Shown: positions 1 to 6,900 of the stretch, piece after piece
Layout: every line of letters starts with the position of its first letter
Position numbering within the stretch: the stretch's first letter is position 1
Origin: Planctomicrobium sp.
GTDB taxonomy: Bacteria > Planctomycetota > Planctomycetia > Planctomycetales > Planctomycetaceae
Direction of reading: 5' to 3'
Assembly (NCBI GenBank): GCA_029259835.1
Contig: JAJDEL010000687.1
Location: 1-13,986 of the forward strand
Length of the DNA: 13,986 nt
The notes under the pieces: generated by a model
What the model was told of the DNA's origin: nothing
Databases searched by the model: none
The model's input: only the letters and a program-made list of their open reading frames with translations
Made by a program: the position numbers and the translations under genes

Positions 1-581
1 TTCTGTTTGTACTTGTCTGCCGTTGTGAAGACTTCTGCTTTGAAACCGTGTTGTCGCCCGACTTCCACGTAAGCGCTGATGTCGTCGGTGTAGAAACACT
101 CCGCGGGGTCGCACTGGATTTTCTGAAACACAGCTTCAAAAATCGCAGGGTCGGGTTTACTCGCACCGACCTCGTAAGAGAGAACGAAATCGTCGAACTG
201 TTTGAGTAAGTCGAACTGACTCTGAATCCAATCGAAATGAGTCACGCACGTGTTCGAAAGCAAGACCAGCCGGAAGCCTTGTCTTTTCAATTGATCGACA
301 ACATTTTGCATTTCGGCATCAGGTTCGAAGATGTCTCCCGTCGCCCGTTTCAGATCACCGAGGCTGCAACGGCGCCCCAGTTTTGACTCCAGGTGTTCGT
401 GAAATTGTTCTTCCGTGATCATTCCGTTTTCAAATTGCAAATGGAGGTTGCTGCCAAAGATTAATTCATTCGCCTGTACAGTCTCTACCTGAAACGCAGC
501 GGCGATTTGGTGGCACATGCGTTCGTGGGAGAACTTCATCAGTACATTGCCGAGGTCGAAGAGCATCGTTTTGATCTGCAT
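1..581 (-). CDS. HAD-superfamily phosphatase, YihX-like (partial, 3' end outside window)
   Basis: Partial gene entering from the left edge; 193 residues are visible from an ATG at 581. The product looks like a haloacid dehalogenase-type hydrolase of the YihX (sugar-phosphate phosphatase) group, expected to be cytoplasmic and Mg-dependent. Motif I is MLFDLGNVL with the presumed nucleophile D9. The D+2 position is Gly rather than Asp, as I recall for YihX-like members. Motif II is LLSNT (S109-N110), the motif III lysine lies in ASKPDP (K142), and motif IV is FYTDD (D166-D167). A helical cap (about residues 18-85) sits between motifs I and II, as in HAD subfamily IA. There is no clear Shine-Dalgarno upstream of 581; an internal ATG (566) would remove five residues and still leave motif I intact. 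It is divergent from the ACT-domain gene. The substrate cannot be told from sequence; family assignment is strong. Confidence 0.88.
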   Translation of the reverse strand, partial: MQIKTMLFDLGNVLMKFSHERMCHQIAAAFQVETVQANELIFGSNLHLQFENGMITEEQFHEHLESKLGRRCSLGDLKRATGDIFEPDAEMQNVVDQLKRQGFRLVLLSNTCVTHFDWIQSQFDLLKQFDDFVLSYEVGASKPDPAIFEAVFQKIQCDPAECFYTDDISAYVEVGRQHGFKAEVFTTADKYKQ

Positions 582-607
582 AGCGTCACATTCTGATGAA
601 ATTGGAT

Positions 608-634
608 TTGACCGAACTTGTATGATTCTATAAT
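608..634 (+). promoter_or_regulatory. Candidate sigma70-type promoter for the ACT-domain gene
   Basis: A TTGACC hexamer (608-613) is followed after 15 bases by a perfect TATAAT (629-634), about 40 bases upstream of the start codon at 675. The spacer is two bases shorter than the usual 17, so strength is uncertain. It lies in the short AT-rich gap between two divergent genes, where a promoter is expected. Confidence 0.45.
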
Positions 635-674
635 CTTATAGCGAACTTCCAATGCAAGAGGCAGGAGTCAACTG

Positions 675-1181
675 ATGCCATCCGGTTTCGAAGGTGACAT
701 TCCGATTGAACCGATTACGTTGCATGGACGCGACTGGCCCTGTTTGCGTCAGTTTTGTGTCTTCATGGAGAACCACGTCGGGAGTCTTCATCAACTGCTC
801 AAGCAGATTGAGCAGCACGATTTGCGAATCGTTGCGTTGAGTGTTGTCGATACTGTCGACTTCGCCGTCGCTCGAATCATGGTGGATGAAACGGACCGTG
901 CCCGCGCGAGCTTTGAACTCTCTGGCTGGAATTTTATCGAAAACGACATTCTCGGCGTCGAGCTTCCAGACGATCAGCGCCCGTTTGTGTCGATTTTTCT
1001 GGCGCTTGTCTCCGCAGAAATCAATATCAGTTACACGTATCCGCTCCTCTATCGACGTAACGGACGTGGAGCGATTGCAGTCTACGTTGACGATATTGAC
1101 CAAGCTGGCTCAATTCTGAAAGACCAGGGCCACAGACTTCTCTCAGAAAAAGATTTGCTCGCGGATGACGAATTCTTCTAA
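675..1181 (+). CDS. Small tandem ACT-domain protein
   Basis: A 168-residue cytoplasmic protein with no signal peptide or membrane segment. Residues about 25-97 (CVFMENHVGSLHQLLKQIEQ, then VALSVVDTVDFAVARIMV) read as an ACT domain: a strand, a helix beginning after a Gly ('ENHVGSL'), then strands. Residues about 98-160 repeat the same layout (PFVSIFLALVSAEINISYTY then GAIAVYVDDIDQAGSIL), so two ACT modules are likely. ACT modules usually bind amino acids and regulate enzymes or transporters. No catalytic domain is attached, so this may be a free-standing sensor or regulatory subunit, but the target is unknown and no amino-acid biosynthesis gene is adjacent. The start is well supported: AGGAG at 663-667 lies seven bases before the ATG. 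Confidence 0.8.
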   Translation: MPSGFEGDIPIEPITLHGRDWPCLRQFCVFMENHVGSLHQLLKQIEQHDLRIVALSVVDTVDFAVARIMVDETDRARASFELSGWNFIENDILGVELPDDQRPFVSIFLALVSAEINISYTYPLLYRRNGRGAIAVYVDDIDQAGSILKDQGHRLLSEKDLLADDEFF

Positions 1182-1190
1182 CGAATTCGT
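1168..1190. other. Short stem-loop spanning the stop codon of the ACT-domain gene
   Basis: ACGAATTC (1168-1175) and GAATTCGT (1183-1190) form an 8-bp perfect stem with a 7-base loop that contains the TAA stop. No T-run follows, so it is not a convincing intrinsic terminator. It may stabilise the mRNA end or be coincidental, since the stem contains the self-complementary GAATTC. Confidence 0.3.
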
Positions 1191-1292
1191 GAATTGCAGC
1201 GTACGTCTATGCGGTGTCGGTTTAATTCGCTGAGAACAACTTGAATTTCAATGGCCTGACACGATTTCATTCAAGATAGTGGAGGATTAAAA

Positions 1293-2279
1293 ATGGACTC
1301 CTTTTCTGCCCACGTGCGCTTTGCCATTCTGCTGACGTTGCTTGCTTCTCATTCGGTGCAGGCATGCACCAACCTGTATTACACGGATCTGGAAGGTCAT
1401 TCGCATTATAATTCTCATGAACGATTCAAGTTGTTTCCAGAGCATAAATATGAAAGAAACGAGTACACTCCAAATTGGCAAATTTTGCACGACCGATTGG
1501 AAAAGCAACTTCAAGATCACGATGACTTCAAAAAGCGGTCAGACTTAGCCGTCGCGCTCATGCACTTGGGTAAGGCAGACGAAGCCGTTGAAATACTTGT
1601 TAAACTCGATGCAAATCATCCAGACGAATACGAGATAGCAGGGAACTTGGGAACTGCATACGAACTCGCCGGGGACTTGGACAAGGCGATTCATTGGATT
1701 GGTGTCGGTATGGAGAGAAATCCAGACTCGCATGATGGTACAGAATGGTTACACGTCAGAATTTTGGAAGTAAAAAAGGAACTGGAAATCGATCCCGATT
1801 GGTTACAGACGCACTCAGTGTTGGGATTGGACTTCGGAACAAACGACGCACCTGAAATGCCAACAGACTTCGGTGAAGGTCTGGATGCCGAAGAAATCAT
1901 CCGTGCGATTGACCACCAACTTTATGAACGCTTGCAGTTTGTCGATGCGCCTGACCCCATCGTTGCCGATTTACTGTTCACGTTTGGAAATTTAGTCGCA
2001 TTAAATGGCTATCTAGAGCCAGCCATCAATGCCTACAGGCTGGCAATTGAGTTTGAACCGCAGCGTGATCTCGAATTGATCCGGTCTCGATTAACACATT
2101 TCAAGGAACTCGTAAAAGCAAATCCACAATCGGGAACGAATGTTAATGAAGAATTGAATGCCGCAATCGACAAAGCGTTTAACTTCCTGAAATTTTGCAT
2201 CATCGGATTTTCCATCGCAATTCTTGTTGCCATCCTGTGGTGGGTGAGGCGTCAAAGAGCAAATCGTAAATTGGAATGA
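1293..2279 (+). CDS. Exported TPR-repeat protein with C-terminal membrane anchor
   Basis: A 328-residue protein. Residues 1-24 form a Sec signal peptide: hydrophobic core FAILLTLLASH, then SVQA. The first mature residue would be C25, but the preceding VQA is a poor lipobox, so ordinary cleavage is as likely as lipidation. TPR-like helix pairs are visible at about 81-111 (LAVALMHLGKADEAVEIL), 112-145 (LGTAYELAGDLDKAIHWI) and 225-258 (FTFGNLVALNGYLEPAINAY). A transmembrane helix (about 299-318, IIGFSIAILVAILWW) followed by a basic tail (RRQRANRK) anchors the C-terminus, so the TPR body should face the periplasm. TPRs act as protein-protein scaffolds; the partner is unknown. GGAGG at 1281-1285 lies seven bases before the ATG and fixes the start. 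The gene ends just before a large inverted repeat shared with the convergent operon. Confidence 0.8.
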   Translation: MDSFSAHVRFAILLTLLASHSVQACTNLYYTDLEGHSHYNSHERFKLFPEHKYERNEYTPNWQILHDRLEKQLQDHDDFKKRSDLAVALMHLGKADEAVEILVKLDANHPDEYEIAGNLGTAYELAGDLDKAIHWIGVGMERNPDSHDGTEWLHVRILEVKKELEIDPDWLQTHSVLGLDFGTNDAPEMPTDFGEGLDAEEIIRAIDHQLYERLQFVDAPDPIVADLLFTFGNLVALNGYLEPAINAYRLAIEFEPQRDLELIRSRLTHFKELVKANPQSGTNVNEELNAAIDKAFNFLKFCIIGFSIAILVAILWWVRRQRANRKLE

Positions 2280-2293
2280 TTGGCCCGATTTGC

Positions 2294-2369
2294 ATCAGCC
2301 GCAGGGCGCTAGCCCCCGATCTGAACGTGGACCAGAATCAGATCCGGGGCGAGCGCCCAAACGGCTGAT
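2294..2369. repeat. Long imperfect inverted repeat with GGCGCTAGCC core (REP-like); possible bidirectional terminator
   Basis: The two arms pair over about 28 bp with small interruptions: ATCAGCCG (2294-2301) with CGGCTGAT (2362-2369), GGGCGCT (2304-2310) with AGCGCCC (2352-2358), GCCCC (2312-2316) with GGGGC (2346-2350), and GATCTGA (2318-2324) with TCAGATC (2338-2344). A 13-base loop closes it. It fills the gap between two convergent genes, the usual place for REP-like elements and where a hairpin could end transcription from both sides. No T-run flanks it. A related element occurs at 12604-12682. From memory, GGGCGCTAGCCC-type hairpins are widespread in planctomycete intergenic DNA. Confidence 0.8.
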
Positions 2370-2394
2370 TTGATAATTGATTATGGAACTCGCG

Positions 2395-3435
2395 TTACGC
2401 TTCATCGAAAGGAAACGCCATCACATCCTTGAGCGAAGACTGGCCGAGACAGATCATGGCGAGGCGGTCGAAGCCGAGCGCGACTCCGGAACATTCTGGC
2501 AATGGAGACTGCTCCATCTTTCGCAAGAGTTGACTCTCAACTGGGAGTTCACGTTTCCCGGTTGCTGTTCGTTTTTCGTTTTGTGATTGCATCCGCTGTC
2601 GCAGTTCTTGCGGATCGGTCAATTCCTGATAGCCGTTGCAGGTTTCTTGCCCTTCCAAATACATTTCAAAGCGTTCCGCAACAGGATTCGCTTCGGCTCG
2701 AATTTTTGCGAGTGCGGCTTGAGATGCTGGATAATCGACAATTGAAACCGCCCCCAACTTCGCGAGTTCCGGTTCGACTTTGCTTACGAGAATAAAGTTG
2801 AGGAGATCATCGCGATCAGTTTGATTTGTTGAGTCTTCCTGCATTCCAAGACTTTGAGCGGCTGCCTGTAGTTCTCTCATTGTCGCAGTCAGTGCAGAGA
2901 GAGACGCATACTTTTGGAAGGCTGCATCATATGTGAGGTGAGAAAAATGAAGCGGCTTGTTTCTTTTTTCGATCCACCCTTTTTCTTCACTCAGCCTCAA
3001 AAGATCGGTGACCAATGATTCAACCAAGGTGATTTGGTCTGCAATCGGAACATCCCGACGATACCATTCGATGATCGTGAATTCCGGGTTATGATTGGTG
3101 CCGACTTCGCCGTCTCGAAATGATTTACAGACTTGAAAAATGCTGTCGGCGCCCTCGCAGAGCAACCGCTTCATCGCGAATTCAGGAGACGTTTGCAGGA
3201 AGTATCGCTCCGCTGAGATTTCTAACTCAAACGGATCAAGCCAGCGGTCGATGCATGTGTCGCGAGAGAGCAGCGGCGTTTCGACTTCCCAGTAACCATT
3301 TGTGGTGAAGAACTCGCGAACTCGGTTGAGCAGTTTGGCTCGCCGTTGCAATAGAATCATTTTTGTCGGCGGCGCTGCCTGCTTGGAATCTGGCATTTCT
3401 GATCGGGCGATTCGTCGCTGGGAGGAAGTATTCAA
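2395..3435 (-). CDS. epmA: Elongation factor P--(R)-beta-lysine ligase (EpmA/GenX/PoxA type)
   Basis: A paralogue of the class II lysyl-tRNA synthetase catalytic core, without the N-terminal anticodon-binding domain. In the known pathway it activates (R)-beta-lysine with ATP and attaches it to a conserved lysine of translation factor EF-P, helping ribosomes pass polyproline stretches. Visible signatures: EVETPLLS near the N-terminus, LQTSPEFAMKRLL, motif 2 around SFRDGEVGTNHNPEFTIIEW, the block DRDDLLNFIL then VEPELAK, NGYQELTDP, and motif 3 SGVALGFDRLAMICLG. Length (346 aa) is close to the roughly 325 of E. coli EpmA. The longest start is TTG at 3435, overlapping the upstream kinase stop in TTGA; GAGG (3440-3443) sits only four bases before it. 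ATG at 3396 (333 aa) or 3360 (321 aa) would also keep the whole catalytic core. Neither EF-P nor EpmB is visible in the window. The family call is firm; the start is not. Confidence 0.92.
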   Translation of the reverse strand: MNTSSQRRIARSEMPDSKQAAPPTKMILLQRRAKLLNRVREFFTTNGYWEVETPLLSRDTCIDRWLDPFELEISAERYFLQTSPEFAMKRLLCEGADSIFQVCKSFRDGEVGTNHNPEFTIIEWYRRDVPIADQITLVESLVTDLLRLSEEKGWIEKRNKPLHFSHLTYDAAFQKYASLSALTATMRELQAAAQSLGMQEDSTNQTDRDDLLNFILVSKVEPELAKLGAVSIVDYPASQAALAKIRAEANPVAERFEMYLEGQETCNGYQELTDPQELRQRMQSQNEKRTATGKRELPVESQLLRKMEQSPLPECSGVALGFDRLAMICLGQSSLKDVMAFPFDEA

Positions 3436-4886
3436 CCGGCCTCGATGCTCATCGCTTTTTGAAGTGTCTGCCGCAAATCCCGCAAGCGGATCGGTTGAGT
3501 CAGGGCGTTCCCGCGTTCGTCTAGGGAACTGAGTTTCTCAGCTTGATTAGCGTGCTCTCCGGCAAGAACGATCACCGCCGCATTCATATTTCCACCACGG
3601 GTGATGGCGAGGATGCGTTTGAAGTCATCAATGGCTCTGTCGCCGATTGCGTCTTCGAAAAGAATCAAACCGTCAGGCGGGTTGTTTTGTAATCGAGTAA
3701 AAGCTCGTTCGATGTCACTCATCAGCAAGAGCCGAAATCCGTGCTTGGAAAAATATTCGCGAAGAACATCTTGTCGCTTGGGCCGATGCTCAACGCATAA
3801 AATCGTTTTCGTTTCGTTGGCGGTTTTTGATGCCTTCTTTGATGCAATAGGTTGGTGACCGAGTTTCGATAAAACTTTTTCGACTTCTTCAGCAAGTTCC
3901 CTGGCCGATTGAAAACGATGAGCTGGGTTGATTTGAAGGAGTCGATCAACGATTCCAGCAAGGTCCCAATCCAGATTCGGCACGACACTTCCGATCGGAC
4001 GTATATCTCGATATCTCCCAAACCGTTTGCGTTCATCGACATCTCGCGTTCGAGGGTAGGGAGGTTCCCCCAAGAGTAACTCATAGAGAATTGTTCCCAC
4101 GAAATAGAGATCGCTTCGAGGATCATTTCGAGGTGCGTTCGTGTTCTTTTCGAGAGTTGTGTACTCGACCGCCTGCGCCATGTCGGGGCTTCCCGGACGG
4201 TTAAAAAACGAGTCGTCGGCGGCGAGTCCAAAGTCTATCAATTTCGCGACGCCCTGACTGCTCATTAGGACGTTTGTCATTTTCATGTCCCGATGAGTTG
4301 TTCCTCCCTGACTCAGAGCACACTCCAACCCCCGTGCGATATCAACGATATAACGGAGGGCTTCAACTGGATCAAGTTTTTTGCGAATTTTGATAAAGTC
4401 GCGCAGATTCCCGCCTTCAACGAATTCCATCGTGATGTAATGAAAGTCACCTTCGCTGCCGACATCGTAGATAGGAACAATATTTCGATGATGGAGTTTT
4501 TTGCCGACGTGTCCTTCGTGCTTGAATAGTTGGATCGTCGCCGGATCGTTTGACCAACGCTCGCGGAGAAGTTTGATCCCGATCATCGAGCCGGTTTCAA
4601 TTTGGATGGCTCGGTAGACCCGTGCAAAACTGCCCGATGCGTTTTTGTACAGCAGCTTGCATCCACCTAGAACAAGCCCTGCTACTTCGTTCTTGCGGAT
4701 TCTGTCAATTTGAAAATTCGTGAGCAGTTGCTTTCGTTCAAGCAACTGAAGGTACTCGTCTTTATCCGTTCCAGCGTGGACCTCTGATCGGCACCCGGCG
4801 AGATCTTGCTGGGAGACAAGTTGATTGTTGACAAGAAGATTTTCAAGATTTGAAATGGTCTGTGAAACCATGGACTGGCTCAACAT
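3432..4886 (-). CDS. Ser/Thr protein kinase with C-terminal degenerate receiver-like domain
   Basis: A 484-residue cytoplasmic protein without a membrane helix. Residues 1-75 are helical, like the lead-in of many planctomycete kinases. The kinase domain spans about 76-340. Catalytic residues are present: K105 (GIKLL), E124 (KHEGH), H198-R199-D200 with K202 and N205, and D218-F219-G220. Two features are atypical. The glycine loop (NASGSFARVYR) keeps one of three glycines, and the usual APE motif is replaced by TLE (243-246 region, YTTLEK). Residues about 360-480 resemble a CheY fold (TILCVEHRPK, PDGLILFED, VIVLAG, LTQPIRLRDL). There the acidic pair is reduced to one Glu (E366), the phosphoacceptor position is F or E, and the usual Lys is Gln, so phosphorylation looks unlikely. 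The gene overlaps epmA by four bases and is first in the pair. The start at 4886 has no clear ribosome binding site; ATG 4871 is an alternative. Confidence 0.88.
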   Translation of the reverse strand: MLSQSMVSQTISNLENLLVNNQLVSQQDLAGCRSEVHAGTDKDEYLQLLERKQLLTNFQIDRIRKNEVAGLVLGGCKLLYKNASGSFARVYRAIQIETGSMIGIKLLRERWSNDPATIQLFKHEGHVGKKLHHRNIVPIYDVGSEGDFHYITMEFVEGGNLRDFIKIRKKLDPVEALRYIVDIARGLECALSQGGTTHRDMKMTNVLMSSQGVAKLIDFGLAADDSFFNRPGSPDMAQAVEYTTLEKNTNAPRNDPRSDLYFVGTILYELLLGEPPYPRTRDVDERKRFGRYRDIRPIGSVVPNLDWDLAGIVDRLLQINPAHRFQSARELAEEVEKVLSKLGHQPIASKKASKTANETKTILCVEHRPKRQDVLREYFSKHGFRLLLMSDIERAFTRLQNNPPDGLILFEDAIGDRAIDDFKRILAITRGGNMNAAVIVLAGEHANQAEKLSSLDERGNALTQPIRLRDLRQTLQKAMSIEAG

Positions 4887-5257
4887 CCGTGGAATATATT
4901 GGAAATGAAATAGGTTGCTACGAGCATCAATCTACGATCCTCTCAGCAAGCATATCAGGTGCCAAGCACGAATCCATTACGATTTTAGTCGGCCCATACA
5001 CACTCTTTTCCTAATCCTATCATTGAGAGGAACGCAGGAAAACCCACTTGAATCCCGAAATTGAGTAAGGACATTGAATCGATTCAGGCGAATTGAATGG
5101 TTTTTGCAGAGTTTTACTGGAGCAATCAAAGCAAGGCCCATTGATAGTGTTGGATTCAATCAACTCTGTCAGTACGGAGGTAGTTGCAGATCGCATCGTC
5201 AGGTTGCCGTGACAATTGGACCAAGGCCATCTAAACTTTAGGCAGGTGGTTTGCACC
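4887..5257. other. Divergent intergenic region with TTGAATC/GATTCA repeats
   Basis: 371 bases between the minus-strand kinase and the plus-strand DUF3500 gene, with no convincing gene. It holds TTGAATC at 5048-5054 and 5074-5080, a 12-bp perfect palindrome TGAATCGATTCA at 5075-5086, TTGAATG at 5093-5099 and GATTCAA at 5153-5159. These could be regulator half-sites for one or both divergent genes. I could not place convincing -35/-10 pairs on either strand. Confidence 0.35.
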
Positions 5258-6334
5258 ATGAATCAATATCACAACGACAGACCAGTCAGGTTTTTCCACA
5301 TGCGACGCGTTTTCTTCACATTGATCGGCTCATTTTTTCTTCTTAGTTCAGTCGGATTGACCTATTTCGCCTTGAACAACCCAGGCGAGACGATGACAAC
5401 TGCCGCAGAGGCGTTCGTTGAATCTCTCGATGCTGAACAGAAAAAAACAGCCCTGATGGAATATGGGACGCCAGAACGTCTCGGTTGGCACTTCATTCCG
5501 AAAGATCATCGAAAAGGGTTGCAGATTAAGCATATGACTGATGCGCAACGGGAAAAAACGCAACAACTCTTAAAGACTGCACTCAGCGAAATGGGATATT
5601 CAAAAGCGACACAAATTATGGAACTTGAAAAAGTTCTCAATGAATTCGAAGAAGGCAAAGGCCGCTGGGCACGCGATCATCAGCGGTATTATGTCACGAT
5701 CTTCGGAAAACCTAGTCCAAATTCCAAATGGGGTTTATCGTACGAAGGGCACCACCTTTCGCTGAATTTTGTCGTTGAAAAAGGAAAACTCATTTCGACA
5801 ACTCCGCAATTTTATGCATCGAATCCAGCTCTCGTGAAAAATGAAACGAAAGTCGGAGTCAAAGTTGGCACGCGCGTTCTCGCGAAAGAAGAAACACTGG
5901 CATTTGATCTGGTGAACTCTCTTAAACCGAAACAAGCAAAGGTCGCGATTCTCGCAGAGAAAGCACCGAAGGAGATTCGTGAACCAGGCAGCGCGCAGCC
6001 GCCTACTGCCGCCTCAGAAGGAATTGCATACAGTAAATTGTCACTCGATCAACGAAATACGTTGTTGAATTTGATTCATGAATACGCGAACGCAATGCCT
6101 GCCTCGATAGCAAAGCAACGTATTAATCGATTGCATTTCGATGGTTTGGACAAAATTCACTTTGCATGGGCCGGTCCGACCGAGCCAGGGATCGGGCATT
6201 ACTACCGTGTGCAGGGACCATCCTTTTTGATTGAATTCGTCAACACACAGCCTGATGCTGCTGGAAACCCTGCAAATCATATTCATTGTGTCTGGCGAGA
6301 CATGCACGGAGATTTCGCGATTCCAATCCAGTAA
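5258..6334 (+). CDS. Exported DUF3500 family protein
   Basis: A 358-residue protein from ATG 5258. The N-terminus has a basic stretch then a hydrophobic segment (RRVFFTLIGSFFLLSSVG), a signal peptide or N-terminal anchor. The DUF3500 body (about 48-350) is recognised from the order of blocks: LGWHFIPKDHRKGLQIKHM, GYSKATQIMELEKVL, YYVTIFGKPSP, W-G-SYEGHHLSLNF, GIAYSKLSLDQR, DKIHFAWAGPTEPG, GHYYRVQGPSFLIEF and NHIHCVWRD. The function of the family is unknown. Two halves look related (SLDAEQKKTA near 56 and SLKPKQAKVA near 222), suggesting an old internal duplication. Histidine-rich blocks at 163-166, 301, 314 and 340-343 could bind a metal; that is inference. Start choice: ATG 5258 follows AGGTGG (5244-5249) by eight bases. 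ATG 5300 (344 aa) gives a cleaner signal peptide, and TTG 5216 would extend the protein by 14 residues. Confidence 0.82.
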   Translation: MNQYHNDRPVRFFHMRRVFFTLIGSFFLLSSVGLTYFALNNPGETMTTAAEAFVESLDAEQKKTALMEYGTPERLGWHFIPKDHRKGLQIKHMTDAQREKTQQLLKTALSEMGYSKATQIMELEKVLNEFEEGKGRWARDHQRYYVTIFGKPSPNSKWGLSYEGHHLSLNFVVEKGKLISTTPQFYASNPALVKNETKVGVKVGTRVLAKEETLAFDLVNSLKPKQAKVAILAEKAPKEIREPGSAQPPTAASEGIAYSKLSLDQRNTLLNLIHEYANAMPASIAKQRINRLHFDGLDKIHFAWAGPTEPGIGHYYRVQGPSFLIEFVNTQPDAAGNPANHIHCVWRDMHGDFAIPIQ

Positions 6335-6383
6335 CCTGCGGCGTAAAATGTGTTCGGAAGTCATTGCGGAATTGGAGTAAATC

Positions 6384-6827
6384 ATGGCAGGTGAAAAGAT
6401 TGTTCTCATCGAGGATGATCGCGAAATTCAAAGTACGTTAAAAACAGTTTTGTCTGAAATTGGATTTCAGGTTTCAACAGCGACCAATGGAGTTGATGGT
6501 CAGAAGTTGATTCAGGATGAACATCCGGATCTCGTGATTACCGACATGATGATGCCTCGCATGGGAGGCTTTCCGGTTTTGGAATACATCAAGACGATTG
6601 AGAATCCCCCCAGTGTCATCATGATCACCGCGAACGAAGGTGGACGGCACAAAGCCTATGCCGAAATGCTCGGAGCGGTCGACTACCTGCGGAAACCCTT
6701 CGCAATGGATGTCTTGATCAGTGCAGTTCAAAAAGCACTGGAAAATCGAAACGGACCATCTGGAGAGTCTGGTGCTGCTGGTCCACTCGGCAAGCGAGTG
6801 GGCAAAAAGAAATCCAAGGACGAGTAA
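6384..6827 (+). CDS. Single-domain CheY-like response regulator with basic tail
   Basis: A 147-residue receiver protein with no output domain. All key residues are present: acidic pair D11-D12 (LIEDD), phosphoacceptor D54 (VITDMMMP), T82 (IMITAN) and K104 (YLRKPF). It should therefore be a working phosphoryl acceptor in a two-component relay, acting by protein contact rather than DNA binding. After about residue 122 the protein ends in a low-complexity Gly/Ser/Ala stretch and a lysine-rich tail ([11 protein letters not shown]), which may be a flexible contact or nucleic-acid-binding extension. GGAG (6374-6377) lies six bases before the ATG. It starts 49 bases after the DUF3500 gene and could share its transcript. 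No histidine kinase is in the window, so its partner is unknown. Confidence 0.92.
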   Translation: MAGEKIVLIEDDREIQSTLKTVLSEIGFQVSTATNGVDGQKLIQDEHPDLVITDMMMPRMGGFPVLEYIKTIENPPSVIMITANEGGRHKAYAEMLGAVDYLRKPFAMDVLISAVQKALENRNGPSGESGAAGPLGKRVGKKKSKDE

Positions 6828-6900
6828 GTTCCTCTCATAACTTTGACGCATTACCCGACCTTCAAAAACTGCTGACATCTTACAACTGACCAAAACCAAT

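Noticed and set aside
636..1103. Long open frame on the minus strand opposite the ACT-domain gene
   Set aside because: The plus-strand frame has a good ribosome binding site and domain-like sequence; the antisense frame has neither and is a coding shadow.
5176..5234. GGAGG followed by a TTG-initiated 16-codon ORF upstream of the DUF3500 gene
   Set aside because: The spacing from GGAGG to TTG is only three bases and the ORF ends well before the gene; too weak to list.
4977..5259. Two minus-strand open frames of 60-79 codons in the kinase/DUF3500 gap
   Set aside because: They overlap each other in different frames, have no ribosome binding site or recognisable sequence, and look like chance ORFs.
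6783..6801. Perfect 7-bp hairpin CCACTCG/CGAGTGG as a terminator
   Set aside because: It lies inside the response regulator coding sequence, before the lysine-rich tail, and is followed by A residues rather than a T-run.
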